From positions 1 to 11,198 of the forward strand of contig JAGLWX010000238.1 of NCBI GenBank assembly GCA_023133185.1: a DNA stretch of 11,198 bases. The letters are read 5' to 3'. This document shows positions 1 through 6,980 of the stretch, in pieces. The position numbers and the translations under genes were made by a program. The DNA is from Fidelibacterota bacterium. GTDB lineage: Bacteria > Fidelibacterota > UBA2242. Under the pieces are notes generated by a model. It was not told the DNA's origin, did no database searches, and saw only the letters and a list, made by a program, of their open reading frames with translations. Every line of letters begins with the position of its first letter. The first letter of the stretch is position 1.

Positions 1-288
1 CCGGGAGGCAACATCGAATATGCCGGCGAAGAAATGGTCAGGAATGGGGTGCAGGTCATTCACCTGGCGACTGGGTTGGTTGTCGGTTATCCACCGTGCC
101 CGTATATTGATACATTCAAGACCTTTCTGGAAAATCGGTACGGTGTAAAGGTCGTTGTGGGAACCCATCCGATTCCGCAAAAGTATGTTGACAATCATGA
201 AAAATTAGGTACCTGGAAGAGCGCCGAATGGCAGGAAATCATTCGCCCGACATTTGCGGATAAAAAGACGCGCAGGGCTTATAATTAA
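1..288 (+). CDS. CGGC domain-containing protein, 3' end only
   Basis: The reading frame is open from base 1, so the start lies outside the window; 95 residues are visible. The piece resembles the C-terminal half of CGGC-domain proteins (about 110-130 residues), a family of small, presumably cytoplasmic proteins with conserved cysteines thought to bind metal. Matching features are the PGG-N near the left edge, GVQVIHLATGLVVGYPPCP in the middle, and VVVGTHPIPQKY followed by H near the C-terminus. The cysteine-rich N-terminal segment that names the family is not in view. Only one cysteine, in PPCP, is visible here. A 70-nt spacer separates it from the next gene, so it may or may not share that transcript. 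The family call is from remembered motif likeness and no precise function is known. Confidence 0.72.
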   Translation, partial: PGGNIEYAGEEMVRNGVQVIHLATGLVVGYPPCPYIDTFKTFLENRYGVKVVVGTHPIPQKYVDNHEKLGTWKSAEWQEIIRPTFADKKTRRAYN

Positions 289-302
289 TAGAGTTCAATA
301 TA

Positions 303-316
303 ACTGTTGAAACAGT
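303..316. promoter_or_regulatory. Short perfect inverted repeat between the first two genes
   Basis: ACTGTT and AACAGT are exact reverse complements separated by GA, in the 70-nt gap upstream of the flavin-protein gene. It could be a small operator or a weak hairpin. No T-run follows, so it is not a convincing terminator. Twelve paired bases in AT-rich DNA can arise by chance. Confidence 0.25.
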
Positions 317-358
317 CCGAAATGAGATAGATAATTGAAAAATGAGAGGAAATTTATA

Positions 359-736
359 ATGAAAACATTGCCGCAAGAGGTCAGTGATGCCTGGAAAAAA
401 CGTAAGGGACCGATTGTCTTTACTACGGTAGATAAGCAACATCAGCCCAATGCTATTTATGCAACTTGTGTTAGTAAATATGACGAACAGAGATTGCTGG
501 TGGCGGATAATTTTTTTGGTAAAACACGACAGAATATATTCAACGGCAGTAAGGGATCGATTCTTTTTATCACGGATGACAATACCTCTTACCAGGCTAA
601 AGGGAGTATCGAATATCATAATAAGGGTGATATTTTTGACGATATGAAAAAATGGAATCCCGAAAAACTGCCGGGGCATGCCGTTGCTATTCTGAAAGTA
701 GAAGAGGTGTATTCCAGATCGAAGCGACTGGTATAG
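359..736 (+). CDS. Pyridoxamine 5'-phosphate oxidase family (FMN-binding split-barrel) protein
   Basis: A 125-residue protein of the small split-barrel flavin family. Visible family features are PIVFTTVD at about 18-25, PNAIYA at 30-35, the segment VADNFFGKTRQNI at 48-60 whose K-T-R is where these proteins usually contact the FMN phosphate, and the strands SYQAKGSIEY (78-87) and AVAILKVEEVYS (108-119). It is shorter than true PdxH enzymes (about 210 residues), so pyridoxal phosphate synthesis is unlikely. Members of this size are flavin- or heme-binding reductases and oxidases of mostly unknown substrate. I chose the ATG at 359 because GAGAGGA lies 8 nt upstream; an in-frame TTG at 335 is open but has no such site. 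It probably binds FMN in the cytoplasm; the substrate cannot be inferred. Confidence 0.82.
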   Translation: MKTLPQEVSDAWKKRKGPIVFTTVDKQHQPNAIYATCVSKYDEQRLLVADNFFGKTRQNIFNGSKGSILFITDDNTSYQAKGSIEYHNKGDIFDDMKKWNPEKLPGHAVAILKVEEVYSRSKRLV

Positions 737-778
737 GAATTTTAAGAGTGATAGTGTGGCACCTGTTGTCAAAATCTA

Positions 779-1546
779 ATGAGACCATTTGTGATTATAA
801 TAAAAAACAGTCATGAAATAAAAAAGATGCGCGAGGCTGGGAAACTGGCAGCTCAATTGCTGAACTATATCGAACCGTATGTAAGAGCAGGTGTGTCAAC
901 TCAGTACTTGAACGATTGCTGCAAGGAATTTACTAAAAAGCATGGCGCTAAATCAGCCCCGCTACATTATAATGGCTTTCCCAAAAGCATCTGTACGTCA
1001 ATCAACGATGTCGTTTGTCATGGAATTCCATCGGAAAAGGAAATCTTAAAGGATGGCGATATTGTCAATATAGACGTCACTGTAATATTAGACGGCTATC
1101 ACGGTGATACTTCCAGAACTTTTATGATTGGAAATGTTAGTGAAGAAGTGAAAAAATTGGTGAACCATACAGAAAAATCTCTATATCGTGGAATCGAGGC
1201 AGTAAAACCTGGTAAGTATCTTTATGAAGTTGGCAAAGCAATTGAAAAATATATTTTTAAATTTGGATATTCTATTGTTAGAGATTTTGGTGGACATGGT
1301 ATTGGAAAAGAATTTCATGAAGATCCGTTTGTTTTCCATCATTTTACCGTAAAAAATAAAATAAGAATGAAAGAAGGAATGACTTTTACGATTGAGCCGA
1401 TGATCAATATGGGAAAAAGCGATGCTGTAAATATCTCAATGCTTGACGGTTGGACAGTCAGAACCGCCGATGGATCTCCCAGCGCTCAATTTGAACATAC
1501 AGTTCTGGTAATGTCGGAGGGCGTCGAGATATTAACGAAAATTTAA
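779..1546 (+). CDS. map: Methionine aminopeptidase, type I
   Basis: A 255-residue cytosolic metalloprotease that removes the initiator methionine from nascent proteins. All five dinuclear-metal ligands of the family are present by motif: D99 (NIDVT), D110 (HGDTSR), H173 (GGHGIG), E206 (TIEPM) and E239 (QFEHT). The two auxiliary histidines are also there, H81 (VCHGIP) and H180 (KEFHEDP). The length fits the type Ia class, and there is no N-terminal zinc-finger or SH3-binding extension. The start is uncertain: the ATG at 779 has no clear Shine-Dalgarno sequence, and a GTG at 791 would give the usual family N-terminus. It sits 19 nt upstream of an aminotransferase and far from ribosomal-protein or adenylate-kinase genes, where the housekeeping copy often lies. 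It may therefore be an accessory paralog, though the window cannot show whether another copy exists. Confidence 0.96.
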   Translation: MRPFVIIIKNSHEIKKMREAGKLAAQLLNYIEPYVRAGVSTQYLNDCCKEFTKKHGAKSAPLHYNGFPKSICTSINDVVCHGIPSEKEILKDGDIVNIDVTVILDGYHGDTSRTFMIGNVSEEVKKLVNHTEKSLYRGIEAVKPGKYLYEVGKAIEKYIFKFGYSIVRDFGGHGIGKEFHEDPFVFHHFTVKNKIRMKEGMTFTIEPMINMGKSDAVNISMLDGWTVRTADGSPSAQFEHTVLVMSEGVEILTKI

Positions 1547-1565
1547 ACATTATGGTATCTATCAA

Positions 1566-2723
1566 ATGAAGCAATCAGACCGTGTAACACGTATCCCTAA
1601 ATCCGCTATTCATGAAATGACACGCTTGTCAAAGCACTATGATGATGTGGCGTTTTTATCCTGGGCAAAACCTACAAGCGGAACTCCCGAACACATTAAT
1701 AATGCAGCTATTTCAGCTATTAAAGAAGGTTTAACCGGTGGATATTCTCAAAGCGATGGACTTCCTGCATTAAGAGAAGAAATTGTAAAAAAATTGAAAC
1801 GCGATAATAATATCGATGCAAGTACTAATGAATTAATTGTAACAGTTGGTGCTATCGAAGGACTTGCAGCGGCGGTTCTAGCGACGATCGATCCGGGGGA
1901 TGAAGTTATTCTTCCCACGCCAACTTATTCCACGCATATACGCCAGGTCGAATTAGCATCTGGAAAACCCGTTTTAGCTCCTTTAATTGAAGAAGAAAAT
2001 TTTGCCCTTGATATTCAAGCCGTAAAAAAATCTATTACGTCAAAAACAAAAGCAATAATGTATTGCAGTCCGAATAATCCCACCGGTACGGTTTTTCCCG
2101 AGGAGCAACTGCGTCAACTGGCTAACATTGCGCTTGAACACGACCTGACGATTATTACCGATGAAGCCTATGAATATTTTGTTTTCGATGACAACAGGCA
2201 TTTTAGCGTAGCCTCCATTCCGGGGATGGAAAAACATGTCATCAGTACTTATACATTTACCAAGACTTATGCGATGACGGGATGGCGGGTTGGCTATATC
2301 CATGCCGATGAAACGATTATTGATCAAATCAAAAAAGCCCACATCCCATTGGCGATATGTGCTCCGGTGGTATCGCAATATGCTGCCGTTGCAGCGTTGT
2401 ATGGCAGTCAGGAATGTGTGGCTGAATTCAGACGGCATTATCTCAGTGCCCGGAATTTGATGTGTGAGCGGCTGGATCGCCTGAACCATGTATTCGATTA
2501 TGTCAAACCTGGCGGTTCCTATTTAATGTTTCCAAAAATTCTCCTGGACGAAGGTCGCGATTCAGTAGCGTTTTGTAAAAAATTATTAAAGAATATTCAG
2601 GTATCGACAACACCGGGTATTGCTTTCGGATTTACGGGCGAACGTCATTTGCGACTCTCTTTCTGCGTTTCCGAAGAGATGATAAACAAGGCTTTTGACA
2701 GAATGGAAAAATATTTTAAATAA
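1566..2723 (+). CDS. PLP-dependent aminotransferase, class I/II (fold type I)
   Basis: A 385-residue cytosolic enzyme that transfers amino groups between amino acids and 2-oxo acids using pyridoxal phosphate. Active-site landmarks are SPNNPTG at 168-174 (N171 contacts the pyridine ring), D199 and Y202 in ITDEAYEYF, the Schiff-base lysine K233 in TFTKTYAMTGWRVGY with R241, and R363 in LRLSF, which normally binds the substrate carboxylate. Full length for the family. The N-terminal substrate loop reads LSWAKPTSGTPEHI instead of the commoner GEPDF-TPEHI, and VGAIEGL replaces the usual G-(S/T)-E signature, so substrate choice may differ from aspartate aminotransferase. The substrate cannot be assigned. 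It starts 19 nt after the aminopeptidase without an obvious ribosome binding site and ends just before the DUF364 gene. In this setting it could act in synthesis or breakdown of an amino-acid-derived metal ligand, which is speculation. Confidence 0.93.
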   Translation: MKQSDRVTRIPKSAIHEMTRLSKHYDDVAFLSWAKPTSGTPEHINNAAISAIKEGLTGGYSQSDGLPALREEIVKKLKRDNNIDASTNELIVTVGAIEGLAAAVLATIDPGDEVILPTPTYSTHIRQVELASGKPVLAPLIEEENFALDIQAVKKSITSKTKAIMYCSPNNPTGTVFPEEQLRQLANIALEHDLTIITDEAYEYFVFDDNRHFSVASIPGMEKHVISTYTFTKTYAMTGWRVGYIHADETIIDQIKKAHIPLAICAPVVSQYAAVAALYGSQECVAEFRRHYLSARNLMCERLDRLNHVFDYVKPGGSYLMFPKILLDEGRDSVAFCKKLLKNIQVSTTPGIAFGFTGERHLRLSFCVSEEMINKAFDRMEKYFK

Positions 2724-2736
2724 AGTGAGAGGCAAA

Positions 2737-3462
2737 TTGATAAAAGACTTAAATATTGAACCGTTGAGATTACTTTTTGATAAGTACGGTCTTGATATTT
2801 CCAAAATCATATCAATTACAACCGGAGCAAGATACTCTGCGGTCATGCTAAAAAATGGGAATATTGGCGTATGCGCAAATTTTGGAAATAGAATCGAGGA
2901 CAATCCCGGAAAATATTCCAAACTTGATTTAAAAAATATTTCCCATAGAATTTTTTTGACTGCTTATTTTAACGCGCTATTAAACTACACTAATGACTAC
3001 AAAAAAGGTGGCGATATATTCGACATTATCGATTTCCGAAAATATAAAGACATCGTAATGATAGGTCTCTTTAAACCAATAGTTCGAAAATTTGAAGAAG
3101 ATAAAATATCTCTTTCCGTATTCGATTATCTAAAAAATGATTCGGTTTTAGTTTCAGGTTCAAAAAAGTCAGATTATTTGAAAAAAAGCGACGCCGTGAT
3201 TCTTTCTTCCACAACAATTTTTAATGACACATTTGAAGAGATTATTAAAAGTTTAAAAGAACAATGTGATATTTTCATGTTAGGTCCATCATCGATTATG
3301 AACAGGAAAATTTTTGATTATTGGGATATAAAGATTATTTTTGGAACTGTTTTTGAAAAAAATGATGAAAGAATTTTGGATATTATTAAAAATGGCGGAG
3401 GCACAAAATATTTTCAGCCTTATGGAAGAAAAGTATATTTGGAAAATGTGAGTGACGTATGA
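2737..3462 (+). CDS. DUF364 family protein with DUF4213-like N-terminus (putative heavy-metal chelation)
   Basis: About 241 residues. The N-terminal half resembles the DUF4213 domain (SITTGARYSAVMLKNGNIGV). The C-terminal half resembles DUF364: DIVMIGLFKPIV, then SVFDYLK, SDAVILSSTTIFNDT, MLGPSSIM, IIFGTVF and NGGGTKYF. Proteins with this pair of domains are called putative heavy-metal chelation proteins from structural work, and they are often encoded near metal-chelate uptake genes; no reaction is firmly established. The start is uncertain. TTG at 2737 is preceded by GAGAGG (2727-2732); GTG at 2725, one base after the aminotransferase stop, and TTG at 2695, inside that gene, are also in frame. 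The first in-frame ATG falls inside the domain and is too late. The stop overlaps the next gene as ATGA, so the two are almost certainly co-translated. Confidence 0.82.
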   Translation: MIKDLNIEPLRLLFDKYGLDISKIISITTGARYSAVMLKNGNIGVCANFGNRIEDNPGKYSKLDLKNISHRIFLTAYFNALLNYTNDYKKGGDIFDIIDFRKYKDIVMIGLFKPIVRKFEEDKISLSVFDYLKNDSVLVSGSKKSDYLKKSDAVILSSTTIFNDTFEEIIKSLKEQCDIFMLGPSSIMNRKIFDYWDIKIIFGTVFEKNDERILDIIKNGGGTKYFQPYGRKVYLENVSDV

Positions 3463-4301
3463 AAACTTATCTTGATTGCCTGCCCTGTTTTTTACAACAA
3501 ACGCTCAGGGCGGGGCGAATTGCCACTGATGACGAGAAAATAATAAAGCAACTTTTAGATGATGTTGGGATGATGTTAAAAGATATCCCGCTGGATAATA
3601 CTCCTCCGGAAACAGGAATGCTGATATATCAAAAAATCAGTCAAATAACCGGAAATAAAGATCCTTTTAAAAAGATCAAGAAAGAGAACATTGACAAGGC
3701 GCTTTATCTTTATCCCGAGATGAAAAAACTGGTTGACAGATCTAATGATAAGTTACTTACAGCGATAAAACTGGCAATAGCGGGAAATGTAATTGATTTT
3801 GGAGTAAACAGGGCATTTGATATTAAGGAAGAAATTGCCGAAACAGTTAACAAGAAATTGGTTTTAAAAGACTATGAAGATTTTAAAGATGCCTTAGGTA
3901 AAGCAAAGGAGATTTTATATATTGGTGATAATGCCGGAGAAGCGGTCTTTGATAAAATCCTGATCGAGCAATTGAAAAAACCGGTGATTTATGTTGTAAG
4001 AGGATGTCCGGTCATTAATGATGTTACTTTTCAGGACGCTGTTTCTATTGGAATAGATAAGTTGGCACGGATCATTTCTTCCGGAACTCCGGCGCCGGGG
4101 ACAATCCTCAAAACCTGCAATCCTGATTTCATCAAATTGTTTAAAAGTGCGGATATGGTCATTAGTAAAGGTCAGGGAAATTATGAAGGATTATCAGGAG
4201 AAGATCGTTCCATCTTTTTCTTGCTGAAAGTTAAATGCCACGTTATTGCACGTAATATTGGAGCTAAGGTTGGAGATGTTATTTTGCGAAATGGCCGCTG
4301 A
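3459..4301 (+). CDS. DUF89 family protein (ARMT1-like metal-dependent phosphatase)
   Basis: A 280-residue cytosolic protein of the DUF89 fold. Known members are divalent-metal-dependent (Mn, Ni, Co) phosphatases acting on damaged or side-product phosphometabolites, or resemble archaeal AF1104. Family landmarks in order: C7-x-x-C10 followed by FLQQ, AGNVIDFG at 108-115, the metal-site motif GDNAGEAVFD at 156-165 (D157, N158, E161), RGCPVINDVT at 181-190 (N187, D188), a Ser-Gly-Thr at 208-210, and SKGQGNYEGL at 236-245. All the usual metal and phosphate residues appear intact. The N-terminal CxxC is common in the prokaryotic subgroup and its role is unknown. It overlaps the DUF364 stop by 4 nt. 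The pairing with DUF364 and an exporter suggests a metal-related or phosphorylated-ligand substrate, which is inference. Confidence 0.9.
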   Translation: MKTYLDCLPCFLQQTLRAGRIATDDEKIIKQLLDDVGMMLKDIPLDNTPPETGMLIYQKISQITGNKDPFKKIKKENIDKALYLYPEMKKLVDRSNDKLLTAIKLAIAGNVIDFGVNRAFDIKEEIAETVNKKLVLKDYEDFKDALGKAKEILYIGDNAGEAVFDKILIEQLKKPVIYVVRGCPVINDVTFQDAVSIGIDKLARIISSGTPAPGTILKTCNPDFIKLFKSADMVISKGQGNYEGLSGEDRSIFFLLKVKCHVIARNIGAKVGDVILRNGR

Positions 4302-4386
4302 AAAGCACAGGCACAACTCCAGTTTTATACTAGCCGAATGGGAAAAACAAGAAGAGCGAAGACATAATATGAAAAGAGAAAGTTAG
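4291..4386 (+). CDS. Possible 31-residue charged, His-containing microprotein
   Basis: An ATG at 4291, overlapping the DUF89 stop region by 11 nt, opens a 31-codon frame ending at TAG 4384-4386, only 8 nt before the VOC gene. The peptide begins MAAEKHRHNSS, has a short hydrophobic FILAEW, and then a run rich in Glu, Arg and Lys ending HNMKRES, with three histidines. An in-frame ATG at 4276 would add five residues. The only purine-rich ribosome-binding candidate, GGAG at 4272-4275, is rather far from 4291. In its favour, it neatly fills the largest gap in an otherwise packed operon. Against it, 31 open codons can occur by chance. I recognise no family. Confidence 0.25.
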   Translation: MAAEKHRHNSSFILAEWEKQEERRHNMKRES

Positions 4387-4394
4387 ATAAAATA

Positions 4395-4775
4395 ATGACT
4401 TATAATCATATTGGCTTGACTATTTCGGAATCTTCCGACATTCGAAAATTTTATCAAAATATTCTTGGCATGGAACTACAACGAAATTTTATTCTAAATC
4501 GTTTTTTGGCAAAAACAATTTTTGGGATGGAACAAGAATTAGAGGTTTCCTCCGGTAAAATTGGGAATCTAAAATTGGAACTATTTATTACCGATCAAGA
4601 AATATCGAAAACGTGTAATCATATCTGTCTTTCAGTACTGGAAAGGGATAAGTTTATCGAAAAAATTAAAGAAAATGGATATGAGTGTATAGTTTTAAAA
4701 CGTGAGATGTCCGATCTTGTTTTTGTCAAAGACAAATCCGGAAATCTTTTTGAAATAAAAGAAGAGAAAAAATGA
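4395..4775 (+). CDS. VOC / glyoxalase-dioxygenase fold protein
   Basis: A 126-residue vicinal-oxygen-chelate protein built from two beta-alpha-beta-beta-beta modules (about 1-65 and 74-126). The four positions that hold the metal in this fold are all filled by usual ligands: H5 in YNHIGLTI, E62 in LKLELF, H76 in CNHICLSV and E120 in GNLFEIKE. The typical SDIRKFYQNILGMEL helix after strand one is clear. The family includes glyoxalase I, methylmalonyl-CoA epimerase, ring-cleaving dioxygenases and antibiotic-binding proteins, so the reaction cannot be named, but metal dependence is likely. The ATG has only a weak purine-rich site (AGAGAAAG) upstream. Its stop overlaps the exporter start as ATGA, placing it in the same operon as the DUF364 and DUF89 genes. 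Confidence 0.82.
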   Translation: MTYNHIGLTISESSDIRKFYQNILGMELQRNFILNRFLAKTIFGMEQELEVSSGKIGNLKLELFITDQEISKTCNHICLSVLERDKFIEKIKENGYECIVLKREMSDLVFVKDKSGNLFEIKEEKK

Positions 4776-5800
4776 TGGCGTTTATTGAGTCGTTTAAAGA
4801 AAGTATGATGATTACCGGCTTCATTTTTACGATGATGCTGGTGATTGAATATGTGAATGTACAGACCAGGGGAGCCTGGCACAATAAATTAAAAAAGAGT
4901 GGCTGGAGTCAATATATTTTAGCCGCACTTTTAGGAGCAATACCGGGATGTTTAGGGGCTTTTACAGTTGTGACGCTTTTTTCACACGGCATAGTGTCTT
5001 TTGGAGCATTAGTGGCAACTATGATTGCTACAAGTGGGGATGAGGCATTTTTGATGCTGGCAATGTTTCCCGGTAAGGCGATTTTATTAATTGTTCTGAT
5101 GTTTTCAATTGGAATTGCCAGCGGCTTTATTACGGATAAATTCATTACATCCGATAAGTTTAAAAGTAGATTGAAAGAAAACCATTTTTCTATTCATGAT
5201 GAGGATAGTTGTGTTTGCTTTCCCAGAGGGCGGATTGTAGGGCAATTGAGACAATCTTCGATGGAGAGAATCTTACTGATAGGCATTGTGTTTATGTTAT
5301 TTGCCGGTTTGTTTTTTGGAAAAATAGGACCTGAGAAATGGAATTGGATAAAAGGCACTTTGTTTTTTGCAACGTTGATTTCACTGTTTATTGTTGCTAC
5401 GGTTCCGGAACATTTTTTAAAAGAACATTTATGGGATCATATCGTGAAAGTCCATTTACCAAAAATATTTCTCTGGACATTCGGAACTCTGTTTGTTATT
5501 AAAATTCTAATGCAGCATGTTGATATTAGCTTATGGATAGAGCAAAATATAATTTTTACTTTATTGATAGCAGTTTTAGTTGGAATTATACCGGAATCGG
5601 GTCCACATATGGTGTTTGTAACTCTTTTCTTTAGCGGTACAATTCCTTTCAGTGTACTCCTGGCAAGTTCAATTGTCCAGGACGGTCACGGTATGCTTCC
5701 CCTGTTGGCTGAATCGAAGAGATCTTTTATAATTGTCAAAGGAATAAATATAATTGTCGGTTTAGTTATTGGTTTTTTACTTATAAAGATAGGTTTTTAG
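4772..5800 (+). CDS. Putative 10-TM heavy-metal (arsenic/manganese-type) exporter
   Basis: A 342-residue inner-membrane protein of the family described as a putative 10-TM heavy-metal exporter, variously labelled arsenic efflux protein or putative manganese transporter. It is an internal duplication. The half-repeat GAIPGCLGAFTVVTLF, followed by SFGALVATMIATSGDEAF (55-93), corresponds to GIIPESGPHMVFVTLF, followed by PFSVLLASSIVQDGHG (271-307). Each half pairs a G-IP motif with a later Asp/Gly-rich motif in the membrane. The halves are joined by a hydrophilic loop (about 125-165) containing HFSIHDEDSCVC, which has two His, three acidic residues and two Cys and could bind metal. The start is ATG 4772 or the adjacent ATG 4775; both overlap or abut the VOC stop. 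The transported ion is unknown; efflux is the family assignment and is not proven here. Confidence 0.85.
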   Translation: MMAFIESFKESMMITGFIFTMMLVIEYVNVQTRGAWHNKLKKSGWSQYILAALLGAIPGCLGAFTVVTLFSHGIVSFGALVATMIATSGDEAFLMLAMFPGKAILLIVLMFSIGIASGFITDKFITSDKFKSRLKENHFSIHDEDSCVCFPRGRIVGQLRQSSMERILLIGIVFMLFAGLFFGKIGPEKWNWIKGTLFFATLISLFIVATVPEHFLKEHLWDHIVKVHLPKIFLWTFGTLFVIKILMQHVDISLWIEQNIIFTLLIAVLVGIIPESGPHMVFVTLFFSGTIPFSVLLASSIVQDGHGMLPLLAESKRSFIIVKGINIIVGLVIGFLLIKIGF

Positions 5801-5804
5801 CTTA

Positions 5805-6980
5805 GTGAAAATTGATCAGAAATTCGAGATTGGGAATGTAATAACGATTTCAATTGCCCACTTAGCCCACGATATTTACGCTTCTTTTCTGGCGCCTATC
5901 CTGCCGCTATTAATCGAAAAGTTGGGCATTACTATATTTCTGGCAGGATTACTGGATGTTATCAGAAAAATTCCGGCGCTTGCCAATCCCTTTATTGGTT
6001 TGATTGCCGATAGAGTCAGCGTGCGCTATTTCATCATTTTAGCGCCATCAATTACAGCGGTTTCCATGAGTCTAATAGGAGCAGCGCCTCATTATATCGT
6101 TTTATCTGTATTAATTTTTATAGCGGGGATTGGCTCTACACTGTTTCACGTTCCCGCTCCGGTCATGGTCAAACATGTTTCGCATAATAAGATTGGCAAA
6201 GGCATGAGTTATTACATGCTGGGAGGGGAGCTGGCGCGAACTCTTGGCCCGCTAACGATTTTAGGCGCCGTTTCTCTCTGGGGACTGGAGGGGACTTACC
6301 GGCTGATACCTTTTGGATTGGTTGCTTCGGTCATTCTCTATTTTCGTTTGCACAGGATTGAAATAAAAAAGGATTTTGAAAGGAAGAAAACCGGTGTCCG
6401 AAAAACTTTTGTTGGCTTAATTCCGTTTTTTATATCGATTGGCGGATTTATATTTTGCCGGGCAGCTATGAAATCGGCTTTGACGATATATTTGCCTACT
6501 TTTCTGACTTCCAGGGGCGCCACGCTGTGGATGGCAGGAGCTTCGCTGTCTGTTTTGCAATTTGCCGGCGCCGGCGGGACGTTCTTTGCCGGAATTATTT
6601 CTGATAAAATCGGACGAAAAAATTCATTGCTTGTAATTGCAATTATGAATCCTATCCTGATGTGGCTGTTTGTTAAATTTAACGGTGTATTGATCATTCC
6701 TATTTTAATTGTGACCGGATTTTTTCTTTTTGCCAGCGGACCTGTAATGCTGGCTTTGGTTCATGACCATGATACCGAGCACATGTCTTTTATAAATGGC
6801 ATCTATATGACTATAAGTTTTATCCTGGGTTCAATAATGGTTCTATTTGTTGGTTTAGCGGCGGACAAATTTGGGCTGGATTTAACTTATAAAATAGCCG
6901 CTTTTGTGGCGCTTTTTTCTATCCCATTTGTGTTGAGTTTAAAACCTGATAATAAAACTAAGACGGAGAAATTATTATGA
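5805..6980 (+). CDS. MFS transporter, fosmidomycin-resistance (Fsr)-like
   Basis: A 391-residue, about 12-TM inner-membrane transporter. The N-terminus (AHLAHDIYASFLAPILPLLIEKLG, 18-41, with the family's AH-x-x-HD) and the G-STLFHVPAPV stretch (110-120) match the Fsr branch of the major facilitator superfamily. Motif A is present in both halves: GLIADRVSVR (65-74) and GIISDKIGRK (263-272). Proton-driven drug efflux is known for Fsr itself. Homologs in metal loci could export small ligands, which is only an inference here. An unusual HDHDTEH cluster at 320-326 lies between late TM segments. The start is GTG at 5805, four bases after the exporter stop, with no strong Shine-Dalgarno sequence, so translational coupling is likely. 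The stop overlaps the NifX-like start as ATGA. Confidence 0.88.
   Translation: MKIDQKFEIGNVITISIAHLAHDIYASFLAPILPLLIEKLGITIFLAGLLDVIRKIPALANPFIGLIADRVSVRYFIILAPSITAVSMSLIGAAPHYIVLSVLIFIAGIGSTLFHVPAPVMVKHVSHNKIGKGMSYYMLGGELARTLGPLTILGAVSLWGLEGTYRLIPFGLVASVILYFRLHRIEIKKDFERKKTGVRKTFVGLIPFFISIGGFIFCRAAMKSALTIYLPTFLTSRGATLWMAGASLSVLQFAGAGGTFFAGIISDKIGRKNSLLVIAIMNPILMWLFVKFNGVLIIPILIVTGFFLFASGPVMLALVHDHDTEHMSFINGIYMTISFILGSIMVLFVGLAADKFGLDLTYKIAAFVALFSIPFVLSLKPDNKTKTEKLL

Noticed and set aside
359..736. Assignment of the flavin protein as PdxH
   Set aside because: At 125 residues it is far shorter than PdxH and lacks its C-terminal dimerisation region, so only the broad split-barrel family is claimed.
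239..772. Long minus-strand open frame opposite the flavin-protein gene
   Set aside because: The plus-strand protein has clear family motifs and a ribosome site. The minus-strand translation shows no recognisable domain and lies antisense to the real gene.
2040..2489. Minus-strand open frame opposite the aminotransferase
   Set aside because: It is antisense to the PLP lysine region with all catalytic motifs on the plus strand, and its translation resembles nothing known.
6338..6697. Minus-strand open frame opposite the MFS transporter
   Set aside because: It is antisense to conserved transmembrane and motif A sequence. Open frames opposite membrane-protein genes are common by composition.
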